Below, in pieces: positions 54,538 through 64,000 of a stretch of DNA of 64,000 nucleotides. This DNA is from JAWPMV01 sp039819665 (GTDB lineage: Bacteria; Bacteroidota; Bacteroidia; J057). Under the pieces are notes generated by a model. It did no database searches, was not told the DNA's origin, and was given only the letters and a program-made list of their open reading frames with translations. A program made the translations under genes and the position numbers. The stretch lies in contig JBCBRM010000024.1 in NCBI GenBank assembly GCA_039819665.1, positions 59,037 to 123,036 of the forward strand. The letters run 5' to 3'. Position 1 is the stretch's first letter; the number at the start of each line of letters is the position of its first letter.

Positions 54538-55335
54538 CTACTCCTTCTCAGCCAACTGAGTCTCGATCTGATGATCCAAAGTCTCAACCGTAGTAGGCCC
54601 TAAGCCCGTAGTCGCCCATACCACTGTTCCTTCCGGATCTATCACAATATGTGTGGGAAAGCCCAGTACTTCAAAAGTATTGGCGAGTTGGCCGCTATTG
54701 GGTACGATTTGGTAGTTGAAGGGAGTTTTCTCGAGGAAAGGACGTAAACGAGATTCTCTATCTGTGGCTAATCCCAGAAAAACTACCTCTTTGCCTTCGT
54801 ACTTTTCTACTAGTCCATTGAGCTCCGGCATTTCCATGATGCAGGGCTTACAGGCGATAAACCAAAAATTTAGCACCACAACTTTCCCTTTTAAAGATTC
54901 TTTGCTATGTTCATTTCCATCCAGATCAGTACCAGAGAAATCAGGGGCTTCTTTCCCCAGAAAATCTGAAGACTCATCCATCATAGCTTGTGCATTGGCC
55001 ATGGCTTCCTCCATCATCTTCTTTTCTTCAGCCGTGATAGGTCTAAGGAGAAAGGCCTTAATTTCTTTAGAATCATCTATATAAATATCTGGATAGTACT
55101 CATTTTTCATCATCATCTGCATCAACTCCATTCCTTTCACGCGTGTACCATCTGTTTTGTATACAGGTACACTTTCTCCATCCAGCATGATTTGTTGCTG
55201 TCCGAGGTCTTCTTCACTGGCTTTTACCAGACCTTTTAGAAATTCTGGCTGTTTATCTTCTTGAGCTTGAAGAGGGAGGGAAAAGACAGAAAAGAGGAGG
55301 AAAAACAAATAGTTGCTTAGCTTATTGAAATCCAT
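54538..55335 (-). CDS. exported TlpA-like thioredoxin-fold protein
   Basis: 265 residues with a signal peptide ending LPLQAQ. The first ~120 residues are a charged, helix-rich region of unknown role. The TlpA/ResA-like domain covers about 125-262: GKEAPDFSGTDLDGN, the CxxC motif FWFIACKPCIMEMP, GLATDRESRL and the cis-Pro region GFPTHIVID. It reduces periplasmic disulfides, probably with electrons from DsbD; the dsbD gene lies downstream on the same strand. Confidence 0.88.
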   Translation of the reverse strand: MDFNKLSNYLFFLLFSVFSLPLQAQEDKQPEFLKGLVKASEEDLGQQQIMLDGESVPVYKTDGTRVKGMELMQMMMKNEYYPDIYIDDSKEIKAFLLRPITAEEKKMMEEAMANAQAMMDESSDFLGKEAPDFSGTDLDGNEHSKESLKGKVVVLNFWFIACKPCIMEMPELNGLVEKYEGKEVVFLGLATDRESRLRPFLEKTPFNYQIVPNSGQLANTFEVLGFPTHIVIDPEGTVVWATTGLGPTTVETLDHQIETQLAEKE

Positions 55336-55385
55336 ATTTCCTTAAATGATTTTAGGTGAGTGAATATGCGATATCTCGCAATTCT

Positions 55386-55393
55386 CAAAGCTA
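55386..55393 (-). promoter_or_regulatory. candidate -7 box of the TlpA-like gene
   Basis: On the minus strand TAGCTTTG matches TAnnTTTG exactly, 50 bases before the start codon. A TTTTTG lies close upstream, but at shorter than 19-base spacing. Confidence 0.4.
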
Positions 55394-55466
55394 AACTTAA
55401 TCCCCATACAAAAAGGTTAAAGCTTTGTTAAAGCCCGTAAAAGAAACGTTAAATGCCAGATGAGAA

Positions 55467-56243
55467 TTAATTAAAGGCTATCGGAATCCGAATCTCTCTC
55501 GTTTCAGTTTTAGCCTTCTTGCCCTCAGGCGTGATCCTGATTTTTAGGATAAATTCTTTTTGGCCAGGATTGGGACGCAGAATTAGCGAATATTTGGGAT
55601 CTGTACTGAATGAAATTCTTCCGGAAGGACTGTCAAAGCTCAGGTAACGCTGGGGGATTTTCGGGATAAAAACCTGAACCAGGTTAACGCCCTGTTCAAG
55701 AGTCTCTCCTTTTTTGAGGAAATAGCGAGGCTTCATGATGCGCTCAAACTCGAGAGGTACGGTTACCGCAGAAATCCTTTCCGTCAGCAACATACCCTTT
55801 TCATCAAATCTCTGGGCAAACTCAAGATCGTCTCCATCTACCAGGCCATACATACGCATTTTCTGGCCGGGATAATACACACTCACTTCTCCCTTGCGAT
55901 TCCCATAGTACCAATTTTCTTTCAACTTCATGTCTCCATTTTGGTAATATTCAATACGGAGCCCATGGATGCGGCCATAGGCATAATTACATTCTGCCTT
56001 TAGTTGACCGGAAGGATAAAATTCCTGTTCAAGACCAGCTTGTTGACCATCTTTAAACTGTCGTTTTTTAGCGATAGCGCCAGACTTATAATAGGTAAAA
56101 GCCGTGCCTTCGAATATACCTTTATCATTGAGAGGAGTTGCAGATTTAAGCTCACCACTTTCGTAATAAGCTTCTTCTATTTGGGCATGGGAGAATACAG
56201 GGAAACCGATCAGCAAACAGCTGACCCAGATAAGCATCTTCAT
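55467..56243 (-). CDS. exported MORN-repeat protein (YwqK-like)
   Basis: 258 residues with a signal peptide ending FSHAQ. Residues about 22-140 hold five or so MORN-type repeats (YYESGELKS, YYKSGAIAKKRQFKDG, FYPSGQLKAECNY, YYQNGDMKLKENWYYG, YYPGQKMRMYG). The C-terminal ~110 residues are beta-rich with no known domain. Databases often label this repeat family a YwqK antitoxin, but nothing here shows a toxin partner. Exported MORN proteins may bind surface polymers; function unknown. Confidence 0.75.
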   Translation of the reverse strand: MKMLIWVSCLLIGFPVFSHAQIEEAYYESGELKSATPLNDKGIFEGTAFTYYKSGAIAKKRQFKDGQQAGLEQEFYPSGQLKAECNYAYGRIHGLRIEYYQNGDMKLKENWYYGNRKGEVSVYYPGQKMRMYGLVDGDDLEFAQRFDEKGMLLTERISAVTVPLEFERIMKPRYFLKKGETLEQGVNLVQVFIPKIPQRYLSFDSPSGRISFSTDPKYSLILRPNPGQKEFILKIRITPEGKKAKTETREIRIPIAFN

Positions 56244-56375
56244 AAAGGGTAGTTTTCCGGTGTATATATTTTGAATAGTAAATTAATAAAACAGCTTTCA
56301 AATTCCATTTCGTGTTGCAATAAATTCCAAAAATTCAGAATAGGTGGTAGAAATAGCCACCTGTATGGAAAAGAA

Positions 56376-56404
56376 AAAGGGCTTGCCTACTAGACAAGCC
56401 CTTT
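56376..56404 (-). terminator. intrinsic terminator of the porV-porU operon
   Basis: AAAGGGCTTG and CAAGCCCTTT arms around a 9-base loop, followed on the minus strand by TTCTTTT. It lies 20 bases beyond the sortase stop at 56424. Confidence 0.9.
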
Positions 56405-56423
56405 ATGCTAAGTGCATGTATTT

Positions 56424-59400
56424 TTATCGCATAATGTACATTTTCCCGAAGCCATTGTTAAAATATTGCTCCAGACCTTCATCACGAAGCTTGAGTTCTT
56501 GCTCAGGCATGCGAATTACTGTTTTGTATAAATAGACTCCATTGGCGAGCTTATCGCCATATTCGTCCGTCCCATCCCAGGCATATTCCGTAATATTATG
56601 CCCGAAGTTCACATCTCCCATTTCAATCAAATCAATCACTTTTACCAACTTACCGCTAATGGTGTAGATATGAATCTGGAACACCTCTGGCAATTCTACT
56701 CCCGATAAGGTATAGACAAAGCGGGTAGAGGTTGAGAAAGGATTAGGATAATTAAGAATGCGGGTGAGTTTACTTTCTGTTTCAACCTTGAATGTAATCT
56801 CATAAAAATTCTCTCCCTGACCCGCCGAATTTCCACGCTTGTCTTTGCCTTGTACCCGCAAGGTATACTCACCTTCAGCCAGCCAGTAATTTTTCCCTGG
56901 ACGGAAATACAGGCGTGCTTTGTTATCCGGCAATTGGGCAGGCTGCCATTCGACTCTTTCGTCATCCATAAAGATGCGCTCGAAATTGATCCCCGCAGAT
57001 ACTCCTTGCTTCCAGTACAATTCGAAAGTAGTAGAATCATCCAGGGCAACCAAGGGGTTTTCATCATTTACCTCCACCAGAATCTCTGGCCTTGGGGAAA
57101 CAATATCTCCATTGATAATATGTTTTCCATCGAAAGTTACATCCATGATCGGATTGTAGCGGTCGACGATGACTTCAAACGGTTGGACAAAAAGGTTATT
57201 GAAATAATGCGTCTCGATTTGTTCCTGAAAAGGGTTGATTTCAATGACCATATTAACCGGACCTTCGAGATCTTTATTTAAGGTATTGAATTCATAATCG
57301 AACTCTATACTCGGCCCATCTGAAATAAGGGGTGCAATCTTTAAGGTATCCAATCTCAATCGAGATCTATCTTCCCTTTGAAGCGAAATCAAGACATCTA
57401 CACTATCCATATCTCTGAGAGAAATATTTTTAGCAGCCATACGCAAAAAGACGTCTTGCCCTTCGAAAACGGTATCTGAACGGAATTCAAAAGTACTGAT
57501 CGGATCGACTACCCCATCAGGTGCTGGATCAAACAGCACATGCCAATTGTCTAATTGCGGAGCCGTCCGGAATAAGGTATCCAACAGATTGGCTTGTACC
57601 CGCAGGTAAGGGAATCTATTAGCATCCAGATTGCTCAAATCATAGGTATCGCCCGTAAAGTTTTCGAGAATTAATGAATCCCCATTGGTGCGTCCTACTG
57701 CATATACAGATAGATTTACTTTTTCCTCCCTTACCGGATCGACTGTATTCCATCCCCAGAAAAGCTCTTTCCAATTTATGGATGGACCGATACGCGTAGA
57801 AGTTATGGCCCCACGGTCAAATGCAGAACTCAAACGAGTATTCAAGACGAATTTATTCTCAGAGGTTGGCGCATAAATTTCAGTTGCTCCTGAACTCAGT
57901 CCTTTTCTACCCATCAGCAAGAAAGAATCTCCGTCATTGAGCAGACGAATATTGTCAGAAACACCAATTTGTTTCAGTGCATTGAAAACGTCTTCTGACC
58001 AGTTCTGGACTTGTGGATTGAAATGGCTACCGACGATGACATAATCTCCATCATCGGCATTTTGAATCGCATTTTTTAGTTTGAATAACTGCCCGGGTGC
58101 TACTGCAGCGCCGATGTTTACCGGTCCACCAATATCCGTGGTGATATTCGAAGCCAGGGTCAGTTTATCCAGAATAACAAAGCCTACCCCTCCAGAGGAA
58201 AATCCTTGCAGTGCGAGGTCAGCTTCCAGCGATCCATTTATTGAGTAAATAAATCCCCCATTACCTGCAACGATAAATTCAAACTCTTTGGCAAAGGTAG
58301 AGAACTTCCATTCATCCTGAAACTCGTCGGCCTGTACCTTGTCCATGCTATTTTTGATAAACTGATGCAGACGAGATTGAGCCCATCCTTCCTGATCTTT
58401 GATATATTTAAATGAAGAAGTGGACCAAACACTGGGATCAACTCCACTCAATCTTACTCTCCAATAATAGACCGTACTATCTGTCAGGGTGAAGGGAACT
58501 TCCCAGGAGGCTTGAATAGAAGTGCCTCTAATTGCTCCAGATTCTACTTTCGCAGAAGAATTGAACTCCTCGCTTGTATCTATTTCAAATATATAGGAGA
58601 CATCATCATCAGTAGTCATAAATACAGTTGATGCCTGCAAATTTATCTTATCAGTCCCTACGATTGCATATTCAGTTGGATAAAGAATAGCCGGAATATT
58701 TCCGGGAACTACCTGGGATTTGGAAACAAAATTATTGTCTTCCCGATATTCGGCGATTACATCCGGGGCATCCACCGATACGTCAAAAAAGTTTTGCCCA
58801 GCCAATGCATTTCCAAATGTATTAGAAATGGTGTAGGTAAAGGTATCCACATAAGCCACCATAGGCAATTTTAAACGAACATGCTCTTTGACTGAATTAT
58901 CTGGAAGTCGCTGGATGATTTTCAACTCAAAACTGTCTGATTCGACCAGCCCAAGGTTATTGATAATCACATTTATATTGAAAGAATCGTCCTGAGCAGT
59001 GAAATTAGCTGGCTCAAAGAAGATATTGCTTTCGGTTATTTCTATATCCGGACGGCTGGGGGCATACATGATGATAGCAGGATCGCCCTGCAAGTTCATC
59101 TGTCGGCTATGATTTCTATACTGAATACCCGAAAGGGAGTCAGTATAGGACACGATTGAGTTTCGAATCGCATCTCCTAAAGGCTCAGATAAAGCACGAT
59201 CATACAGAATGCGGTAAAAAACTTTCCCATAATCTCTCAAAGGATTCAAATAACCCGCACTTGAGTTACCGATATAAGCGATTGCCCCACGATTGGGTTC
59301 TAGTATCCATCTTTCTCCGAAACTTTGTCCTACCGTAAAGTCCCCACCAAAACATCCCATCGCCAACATGATTGGATAGCGATTGAAGTTGTTGTATTCA

Positions 59401-61379
59401 AAAGGCTCTCGGATAGAAACATCATTGATATTGGAAGTAGAGTGTCCAAAGAAGTGGATAATTGAAACTCCATTTGAGATTTCATCATGATAAGAAGCAG
59501 CCTCAGGATCAATTACCTGTTGGGCACTATTTTTTTGGAAGTAAAAAGGACTACCTCCGTAGGGTCTTCCTTCAAATACATCTATCATGAAATTGAAGGC
59601 ATTGGAAATCGCATTTTGTTCCCCTAATGTACCCCCACCACCAAGAAAAGTTCCTTTCTTCATCCATGCTTCCCAATCTGTATGCTCATATTCATCAACT
59701 TTTGCCAGATAAGCGAGGCCTTCATCATTATTAAAAAGGTTGATCCTTCCTATTGAGGCCTCTGGATTGATTTCGCTACTATTTTGGTCGAAATGGCTGA
59801 TGAACTCATAGTCTGTGGCAGGGAAACCAAAAGTTGGTACAAGGGTCAGGTTATCATCCAGATTTCGCAATCTGTATTTACCTTTCCCCCACAAAAGGAA
59901 ATAGCGAGGCTTGATGACCCAGTTATCTAAAGCATCTTTACAGAATCTTTTGATAGCCCAGGGAGTTATAGACCCATAACTGTATTCGTCATAAATCTCA
60001 TCAGTATATACCACTTTCACCGAACCAATAGGCGTTACGGTAGCGGTATCACGATAATTGGCATATGCATTTGCAGAACTGGCCAAACTCCGATGTGTAA
60101 TGATCACATAATCGGCTCCCTGATTAGGATCAAAGAGTCTGGACAGACTGGAACTTTCAATCCGAGGTTTACGAATCCCTCTGTCTGTAGCTAAATAAAG
60201 ATCTCTGGTATTAGGGAAGCCCTGCACCAGTACCTCCGCAATTCCACTGCTCACCCGGCCCACATTTCTAAATCTGTTTTTAAGGTCATAGACTATCACA
60301 TCGGCATCTCCGGCAACATTTTCCAATCTGTAATAAGATTTGTTCGTGCCAGCCCCCTGATCAGAAATTTTCAATACAGAATCTCCTACCATATCCGGTA
60401 ACCGCTGATAAAGGATGGATGCCCAGGCGACATGATTGTTATCGGTATTGGCTCTTAACGCATGAAAGGTAATATCCGTATCATCAGTCAGGTTCGAACT
60501 AGGGATATAATTGCGCTCATAGGTCTTGATATAAATCGCACTGGTATTGATCGTGGTATCTATAATGGGATTGCTGGTATTTCCATTCAGCTCAGCCTTG
60601 AAGATATGCTGAGTTCTGGATCGACCAAAAATACGCATCTTGATATCAAGCGGAGCGGCAGTATTGGCAGGAACCGGTGTAGAGAAATTGATCGTGCGGG
60701 AAGTACCATAGGCAAAACTGGGGCCTACATATCCTTCACTGGGACCATAATCACAGTTCAAGGTATAAAAAGGCTCATAAGGGCCTCCACCTCCCTGAAT
60801 ATACGTTGCACCTGGACTTCCGTCTGTATATTCTACCTTTGATTCATAGGCAAAAGAACTCACAGGAGTTCTCCCACTATAGGTAGGGTCGAAATTGCTG
60901 AAATAGCGATTAGGGGAGGGAGTATTATCCCAGGTGAGATAATAGGTAGCCTCATCGGTAAAAAGACTCAGGTTTTTATTGGGCTGTAATCCATTCACAT
61001 GATTACCTGTATTCGGATCTCTATACATGATAGAGTCAACCCGACCATCATTCTTTTTTCCGAAAAACTCCAGATAATCGAGGACACTCCCGTTCTTTTG
61101 GGTGAATATGGGAACCTCTTCGCCCCGATATAATAGTTTCAGATTATCTGCATTTACTGCACTCAGGTCAAATCCTTCAGCCTGAAGTTCAGCTAAGCTG
61201 ACACGATAAATACCGTCCGTATCTACAACAAGTTTTATGTAGGTTCTCTCAGGAGCGGCTTTATACCAGTCGTTCCCGTAGAAAAAGTTTTGGGCCTGTA
61301 CACCAGATAGTAGAAGAAGCAAGCTAATGTGTAGAAAAAGCTTTTTGATCATAGAAGAACCCGGGTATTTTCTTTTCAC
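56424..61379 (-). CDS. porU2: PorU-like type IX secretion C25 peptidase (PorU2 type)
   Basis: 1651 residues. A signal peptide begins at either ATG 61379 or ATG 61352 (MIKKLFLHISLLLLLSG). The C25 gingipain-like domain (about 440-770) has a catalytic His in HFFGHSTSN (around 646) and Cys in MLAMGCFGGDF (around 676). Beta-rich regions follow, and the end is a FlgD-like domain (NYPNPFSTSTRF, YAWDGTDEYGDKLANGVYLY) rather than a type A sorting tail. PorU removes T9SS sorting tails and attaches cargo to the surface. At 1651 residues it is longer than standard PorU and fits the PorU2 label used for this variety. It lies 41 bases after the PorV-like gene. Confidence 0.83.
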   Translation of the reverse strand: MKRKYPGSSMIKKLFLHISLLLLLSGVQAQNFFYGNDWYKAAPERTYIKLVVDTDGIYRVSLAELQAEGFDLSAVNADNLKLLYRGEEVPIFTQKNGSVLDYLEFFGKKNDGRVDSIMYRDPNTGNHVNGLQPNKNLSLFTDEATYYLTWDNTPSPNRYFSNFDPTYSGRTPVSSFAYESKVEYTDGSPGATYIQGGGGPYEPFYTLNCDYGPSEGYVGPSFAYGTSRTINFSTPVPANTAAPLDIKMRIFGRSRTQHIFKAELNGNTSNPIIDTTINTSAIYIKTYERNYIPSSNLTDDTDITFHALRANTDNNHVAWASILYQRLPDMVGDSVLKISDQGAGTNKSYYRLENVAGDADVIVYDLKNRFRNVGRVSSGIAEVLVQGFPNTRDLYLATDRGIRKPRIESSSLSRLFDPNQGADYVIITHRSLASSANAYANYRDTATVTPIGSVKVVYTDEIYDEYSYGSITPWAIKRFCKDALDNWVIKPRYFLLWGKGKYRLRNLDDNLTLVPTFGFPATDYEFISHFDQNSSEINPEASIGRINLFNNDEGLAYLAKVDEYEHTDWEAWMKKGTFLGGGGTLGEQNAISNAFNFMIDVFEGRPYGGSPFYFQKNSAQQVIDPEAASYHDEISNGVSIIHFFGHSTSNINDVSIREPFEYNNFNRYPIMLAMGCFGGDFTVGQSFGERWILEPNRGAIAYIGNSSAGYLNPLRDYGKVFYRILYDRALSEPLGDAIRNSIVSYTDSLSGIQYRNHSRQMNLQGDPAIIMYAPSRPDIEITESNIFFEPANFTAQDDSFNINVIINNLGLVESDSFELKIIQRLPDNSVKEHVRLKLPMVAYVDTFTYTISNTFGNALAGQNFFDVSVDAPDVIAEYREDNNFVSKSQVVPGNIPAILYPTEYAIVGTDKINLQASTVFMTTDDDVSYIFEIDTSEEFNSSAKVESGAIRGTSIQASWEVPFTLTDSTVYYWRVRLSGVDPSVWSTSSFKYIKDQEGWAQSRLHQFIKNSMDKVQADEFQDEWKFSTFAKEFEFIVAGNGGFIYSINGSLEADLALQGFSSGGVGFVILDKLTLASNITTDIGGPVNIGAAVAPGQLFKLKNAIQNADDGDYVIVGSHFNPQVQNWSEDVFNALKQIGVSDNIRLLNDGDSFLLMGRKGLSSGATEIYAPTSENKFVLNTRLSSAFDRGAITSTRIGPSINWKELFWGWNTVDPVREEKVNLSVYAVGRTNGDSLILENFTGDTYDLSNLDANRFPYLRVQANLLDTLFRTAPQLDNWHVLFDPAPDGVVDPISTFEFRSDTVFEGQDVFLRMAAKNISLRDMDSVDVLISLQREDRSRLRLDTLKIAPLISDGPSIEFDYEFNTLNKDLEGPVNMVIEINPFQEQIETHYFNNLFVQPFEVIVDRYNPIMDVTFDGKHIINGDIVSPRPEILVEVNDENPLVALDDSTTFELYWKQGVSAGINFERIFMDDERVEWQPAQLPDNKARLYFRPGKNYWLAEGEYTLRVQGKDKRGNSAGQGENFYEITFKVETESKLTRILNYPNPFSTSTRFVYTLSGVELPEVFQIHIYTISGKLVKVIDLIEMGDVNFGHNITEYAWDGTDEYGDKLANGVYLYKTVIRMPEQELKLRDEGLEQYFNNGFGKMYIMR

Positions 61380-61420
61380 ATTAATTTCAATAAAGTTGCG
61401 GACTCACATTATCAGATAGT

Positions 61421-62551
61421 TTACTGAACATGGAATTTCAGTGAAACGATGTGAGAATGTAAGTTTTCGGAAAGGTTTCCAATATTTGCCAAAGCGTAAT
61501 CTATGGTAAAGTTTTTCACCACTATCCCCACTCCAGCTGTAGGAAATACTTGCGTATTTTCCTGTCCATCTAAATCCTGAATGCGCTGTACATTGTATGC
61601 ACCTGCACGCAGGAAGGCAACTTTCCGATACTGATCATTTAAATATGCAATTTCCAGTCCAGCTCTGGGTTCCCAACTTACCGTACTGGTCGAAGCCAAA
61701 GCACCTACTCTTTGTCCATCAAAGTAGAGGTCATTGTCCATCGCAGCGAGTAAGTTGATCCTTCTGCTCAGTTTTAAGGTATATGCTAACCCAAAGCGCA
61801 CAGCTGGTTTGGTAATTTCGATAGAATTTTGATAAACCTTATTTCCAGTATTGATGAAATCTTGTTCAAAGGTTTCTGTATTATAGGTCCATGCATTATA
61901 GGTTTGAGTAGCATCAGTAACTACCAGTCCTAAATCCAGCCCTCCTACTTTGTATTTCGCTGCAAGGTCCAATCCAAACCCCCAGGCATTTCCAAAACGT
62001 CCTACTCCCCGATAAATCAATTTAACATTGGCTCCGAAAGATAATTGAGGGATTGAGCGTGGGCTCCACGCGTATGAAAAAATTCCGGCCAGATTGGTTA
62101 CGGAAAAAGATTCAACTTTGGTATAATCAATGGTCCCATCTGGCTGAACCAGTTGGAGGGTATTGGGGATATCATCAATTCCCATCCGAATCAGCGTAAC
62201 TGCAAAGCGTCTGCGTGAAGCGGTATCAACGGGAATGGAAAAACCGAGGTAATTGTAATTGGCGATGTTGGCGAAATAGGAAGCATGCATCAGGGCCACC
62301 TCAGGATACTCAAGAGCACCTTCACTTGCCAGTCCAGCAGGATTCCAATAGCCAGCCGTAACATCATTTGCTCCGGCTATTTGGGCATTTCCCATACCAA
62401 AGGCGCGAGCCCCTATTCCGATTCGTAAGAATTCGTTGGAATATTTGGGAGCATTATCGGCCAAAGGGTCGTTATCCTGGCCTAAAACCTGTGTGGATAG
62501 CAGAAAGCAAGATAAGAGTAAGGTAAAAAACCTGTTTATGTTTCGTAACAT
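61421..62551 (-). CDS. porV2: PorV-family outer-membrane beta-barrel of type IX secretion
   Basis: 376 residues with a signal peptide ending STQVLGQ. The family opening is FLRIGIGARAFGMGNAQIAG (shown in full at 20 residues), followed by TAGYWNPAGLA, and the rest has alternating strands typical of a FadL-like barrel, ending VSLKFHVQ. PorV shuttles cargo to the PorU sortase. The opening is of the PorV/PorQ-family kind that accompanies PorU2 rather than classical PorV. Its neighbour and probable operon partner is the PorU-like gene. Confidence 0.8.
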   Translation of the reverse strand: MLRNINRFFTLLLSCFLLSTQVLGQDNDPLADNAPKYSNEFLRIGIGARAFGMGNAQIAGANDVTAGYWNPAGLASEGALEYPEVALMHASYFANIANYNYLGFSIPVDTASRRRFAVTLIRMGIDDIPNTLQLVQPDGTIDYTKVESFSVTNLAGIFSYAWSPRSIPQLSFGANVKLIYRGVGRFGNAWGFGLDLAAKYKVGGLDLGLVVTDATQTYNAWTYNTETFEQDFINTGNKVYQNSIEITKPAVRFGLAYTLKLSRRINLLAAMDNDLYFDGQRVGALASTSTVSWEPRAGLEIAYLNDQYRKVAFLRAGAYNVQRIQDLDGQENTQVFPTAGVGIVVKNFTIDYALANIGNLSENLHSHIVSLKFHVQ

Positions 62552-62742
62552 GATTTATTCTGACCCGAGGGAGCAATCAATCAGCAATTAAGGATTAAAA
62601 ATACGTTTATCCAATGCAATCAAAAAGCCCCTTATTCCCCAGCTATTACATTTACAAAGCCTACGGCTTTGCATAATAACGTTTACCCTTACTCCTTAGT
62701 TTAAATTTGCCCCAAAATGCAGCATATTCTTTACGAAGGTTG

Positions 62743-63432
62743 CTAGATCTTTAATAGTTGCCGATTTAGTTGACTAAATCCGTAAAAGCAACGCTCGCTA
62801 AGCCCATCCTCATATTCCTGCATAAGGTCGATAAACTTCCTATCGTGAAGAAAATCAATGGGTTTCACGCCTACGCCCATAAGTATTTTTTTCAATACAT
62901 AGACGACATGATCCCAATCTGTGTAGTGTGAGAGGTATTTCCTGCTGATAAATTTATGAAGAAAGCCTTTGTAGCCGGGCAAAGAGGTTTTGGTCACCCA
63001 TTCGGTCATCTTTAGCTGCTGATCCAGGCTAAATTTTTCCATATGCGCATAAAAGCTTTCAACCAATCCTGGCGTCTCTTGAATGAGAATTTTGTCCAGA
63101 ATCAATTCAAAAGCCACATGAGCGATAAAGAAGGCTCGGTTCAGCTCATCTTTGTCATAGGCATCTACCAGCATTTTGCTGATAGTTGAGGTTTCTTCCT
63201 TAAAGAAATCAGAGGTATGAAAAATGCCATCAACTTCTATATGTCTCAGGCATCCATTATAAAAACTTATTTCCGCTTCACTATTTTCGTTTTCGCGGAT
63301 CAGGGGCATTTTATTTTTCTTCAAACGTACATTCCGATCGAAAATGGAAACCAGGTCTGGAGTAGAAACCCCGACAAAGAACCAACTGTCCTTACGGTCT
63401 CGATCTAGGTAGTAATGTGAAAGAAAATTCAT
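62743..63432 (-). CDS. possible acyl-carrier-protein phosphodiesterase-like protein
   Basis: 229 residues from ATG at 63432 (MNFLSHYYLDRD); the frame is open to 63507, but the longer start adds an unrelated basic segment. The opening MNFLSHYYL, the Asp in GVSTPDLVSIF, and an HIEVDGIFH segment resemble the AcpH/DUF479 pattern (MNFLAH, D, R-H-x-x-D), including likely metal-binding His/Asp. The family removes phosphopantetheine from acyl-carrier protein. Similarity is partial, so a different all-helical HD-like phosphohydrolase is possible. Single gene, divergent from the transporter at 63686. Confidence 0.5.
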   Translation of the reverse strand: MNFLSHYYLDRDRKDSWFFVGVSTPDLVSIFDRNVRLKKNKMPLIRENENSEAEISFYNGCLRHIEVDGIFHTSDFFKEETSTISKMLVDAYDKDELNRAFFIAHVAFELILDKILIQETPGLVESFYAHMEKFSLDQQLKMTEWVTKTSLPGYKGFLHKFISRKYLSHYTDWDHVVYVLKKILMGVGVKPIDFLHDRKFIDLMQEYEDGLSERCFYGFSQLNRQLLKI

Positions 63433-63685
63433 ACCCGGGTTGAAAACAGATCTTTGTTTAAGGCGCAAATATGCAAAAATCTGACGCATTAAACTAGGTA
63501 ATTGCACACGTATCTTAGCTCCACTTTTTATTTTAAGGGCAAATGGTCTATTTTACAGGATGTATTGGGGAGTTTTCTCTTCATCTTTCGAAGCATCTAC
63601 CCCCCTGCATTTAACAATTAAAACTACATCTAAATAAACGGGCCGGAGAAGGGGCCGTTACACCAATCTCAATTAATTAATCACT

Positions 63686-64000
63686 ATGACAAATTCGAAC
63701 CTGGGGCCTAATGGCTTTCTATACGGGGGTTCAGCCGACAATCAGAAGACGGTGCTGGATCATCCGGTAGGGTTATTTGTGCTCTTCTTCACGGAAATGT
63801 GGGAACGATTCAGCTACTACGGTATGCGGGCGCTCTTAGTTTATTTTCTTATTTCCGAAATAGCATCAGGAGGATGGGCTTGGAGTAGAGAGGATGCAAG
63901 TCTTCTTTATGCTTTTTACACAGGCTTGGTTTATCTAACTCCCATTTTTGGAGGATTAATTGCGGACAAATTACTAGGGTATAGAAAAGCTATTGTTGCA
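63686..64000 (+). CDS. POT-family proton-coupled peptide transporter, N-terminal part
   Basis: 105 residues to the window edge, open at the 3' end. The PTR2 signature is clear: FFTEMWERFSYYGMRALLVYF, then the second helix region FYTGLVYLTPIFGGLIADK, ending the second motif (split here by the window edge). These carriers import di- and tripeptides with protons. A small GGCC-paired hairpin lies in the leader at about 63639-63661. No operon partner is visible. Confidence 0.93.
   Translation, partial: MTNSNLGPNGFLYGGSADNQKTVLDHPVGLFVLFFTEMWERFSYYGMRALLVYFLISEIASGGWAWSREDASLLYAFYTGLVYLTPIFGGLIADKLLGYRKAIVA

Noticed and set aside
56342..56362. AGGTGG/CCACCT hairpin next to the porU2 terminator
   Set aside because: Short stem without T run; the adjacent longer hairpin explains termination.

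Overview
This 64-kb window comes from a chromosome of a Bacteroidota bacterium. The support is type IX secretion (T9SS) machinery (a PorU-like sortase next to a PorV-like protein), two proteins with T9SS C-terminal sorting tails, many signal peptides and lipoboxes, intergenic -7 boxes of the TAnnTTTG kind, and little use of Shine-Dalgarno sites. The gene content (DUF92, arylsulfotransferase-like proteins, giant modular T9SS adhesin, dispersed GTCAT-type repeats) would suit a Saprospiria-like marine lineage, but that placement is an inference. No rRNA, tRNA, CRISPR array or transposase was seen. The window is cut inside a gene at both ends.

Layout. 0-5.6 kb: the end of sucB, a possible tiny basic protein, and a minus-strand beta-oxidation operon (MarR regulator, FadN-type fusion enzyme, thiolase) with a strong palindromic operator candidate upstream. 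5.9-16.6 kb: dnaG primase that has lost its zinc ligands, two arylsulfotransferase-like exported proteins, divergent tandem di-heme cytochrome c peroxidase lipoproteins, an SPFH-like membrane protein and a DUF92 membrane protein. 16.6-22.6 kb: an apparent conflict (immunity/cell-death) locus. A CHAT protease with an N-terminal effector-associated domain is divergent from an operon encoding a SIR2-like protein with a matching C-terminal domain, a STAND NTPase with one membrane segment and a periplasmic OmpA-like domain, and a secreted CBM9-like protein. A GC-rich spacer full of inverted repeats separates the two sides.

22.7-32.4 kb: a GT-C glycosyltransferase, an Ntn-type hydrolase with TPRs, a frameshifted secreted protein, a PLP trans-sulfuration enzyme, an M20 amidohydrolase, a beta-lactamase-fold hydrolase, and ribH behind a membrane-anchored TPR protein. 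32.5-40.8 kb: one 2780-residue T9SS cargo protein built from tandem repeats of about 1.78 kb. 41-50.7 kb: a PhoR/PhoB-like two-component pair, a PAS histidine kinase, pyrF, a second GT-C-like membrane protein, purQ, and a 7TM-DISM class III nucleotide cyclase. 50.8-64 kb: a DsbD/TlpA redox group, a MORN-type protein, the PorU/PorV-like pair, a small possible phosphodiesterase and the start of a POT-family peptide transporter.

The most original element is the 16.6-22.6 kb locus. Two candidate effectors, a protease-fold and an NAD-fold protein, share a homotypic adaptor domain and sit beside a membrane-spanning STAND switch whose sensor end looks like a peptidoglycan-binding OmpA domain. This suggests an envelope-integrity-sensing defence or suicide system.
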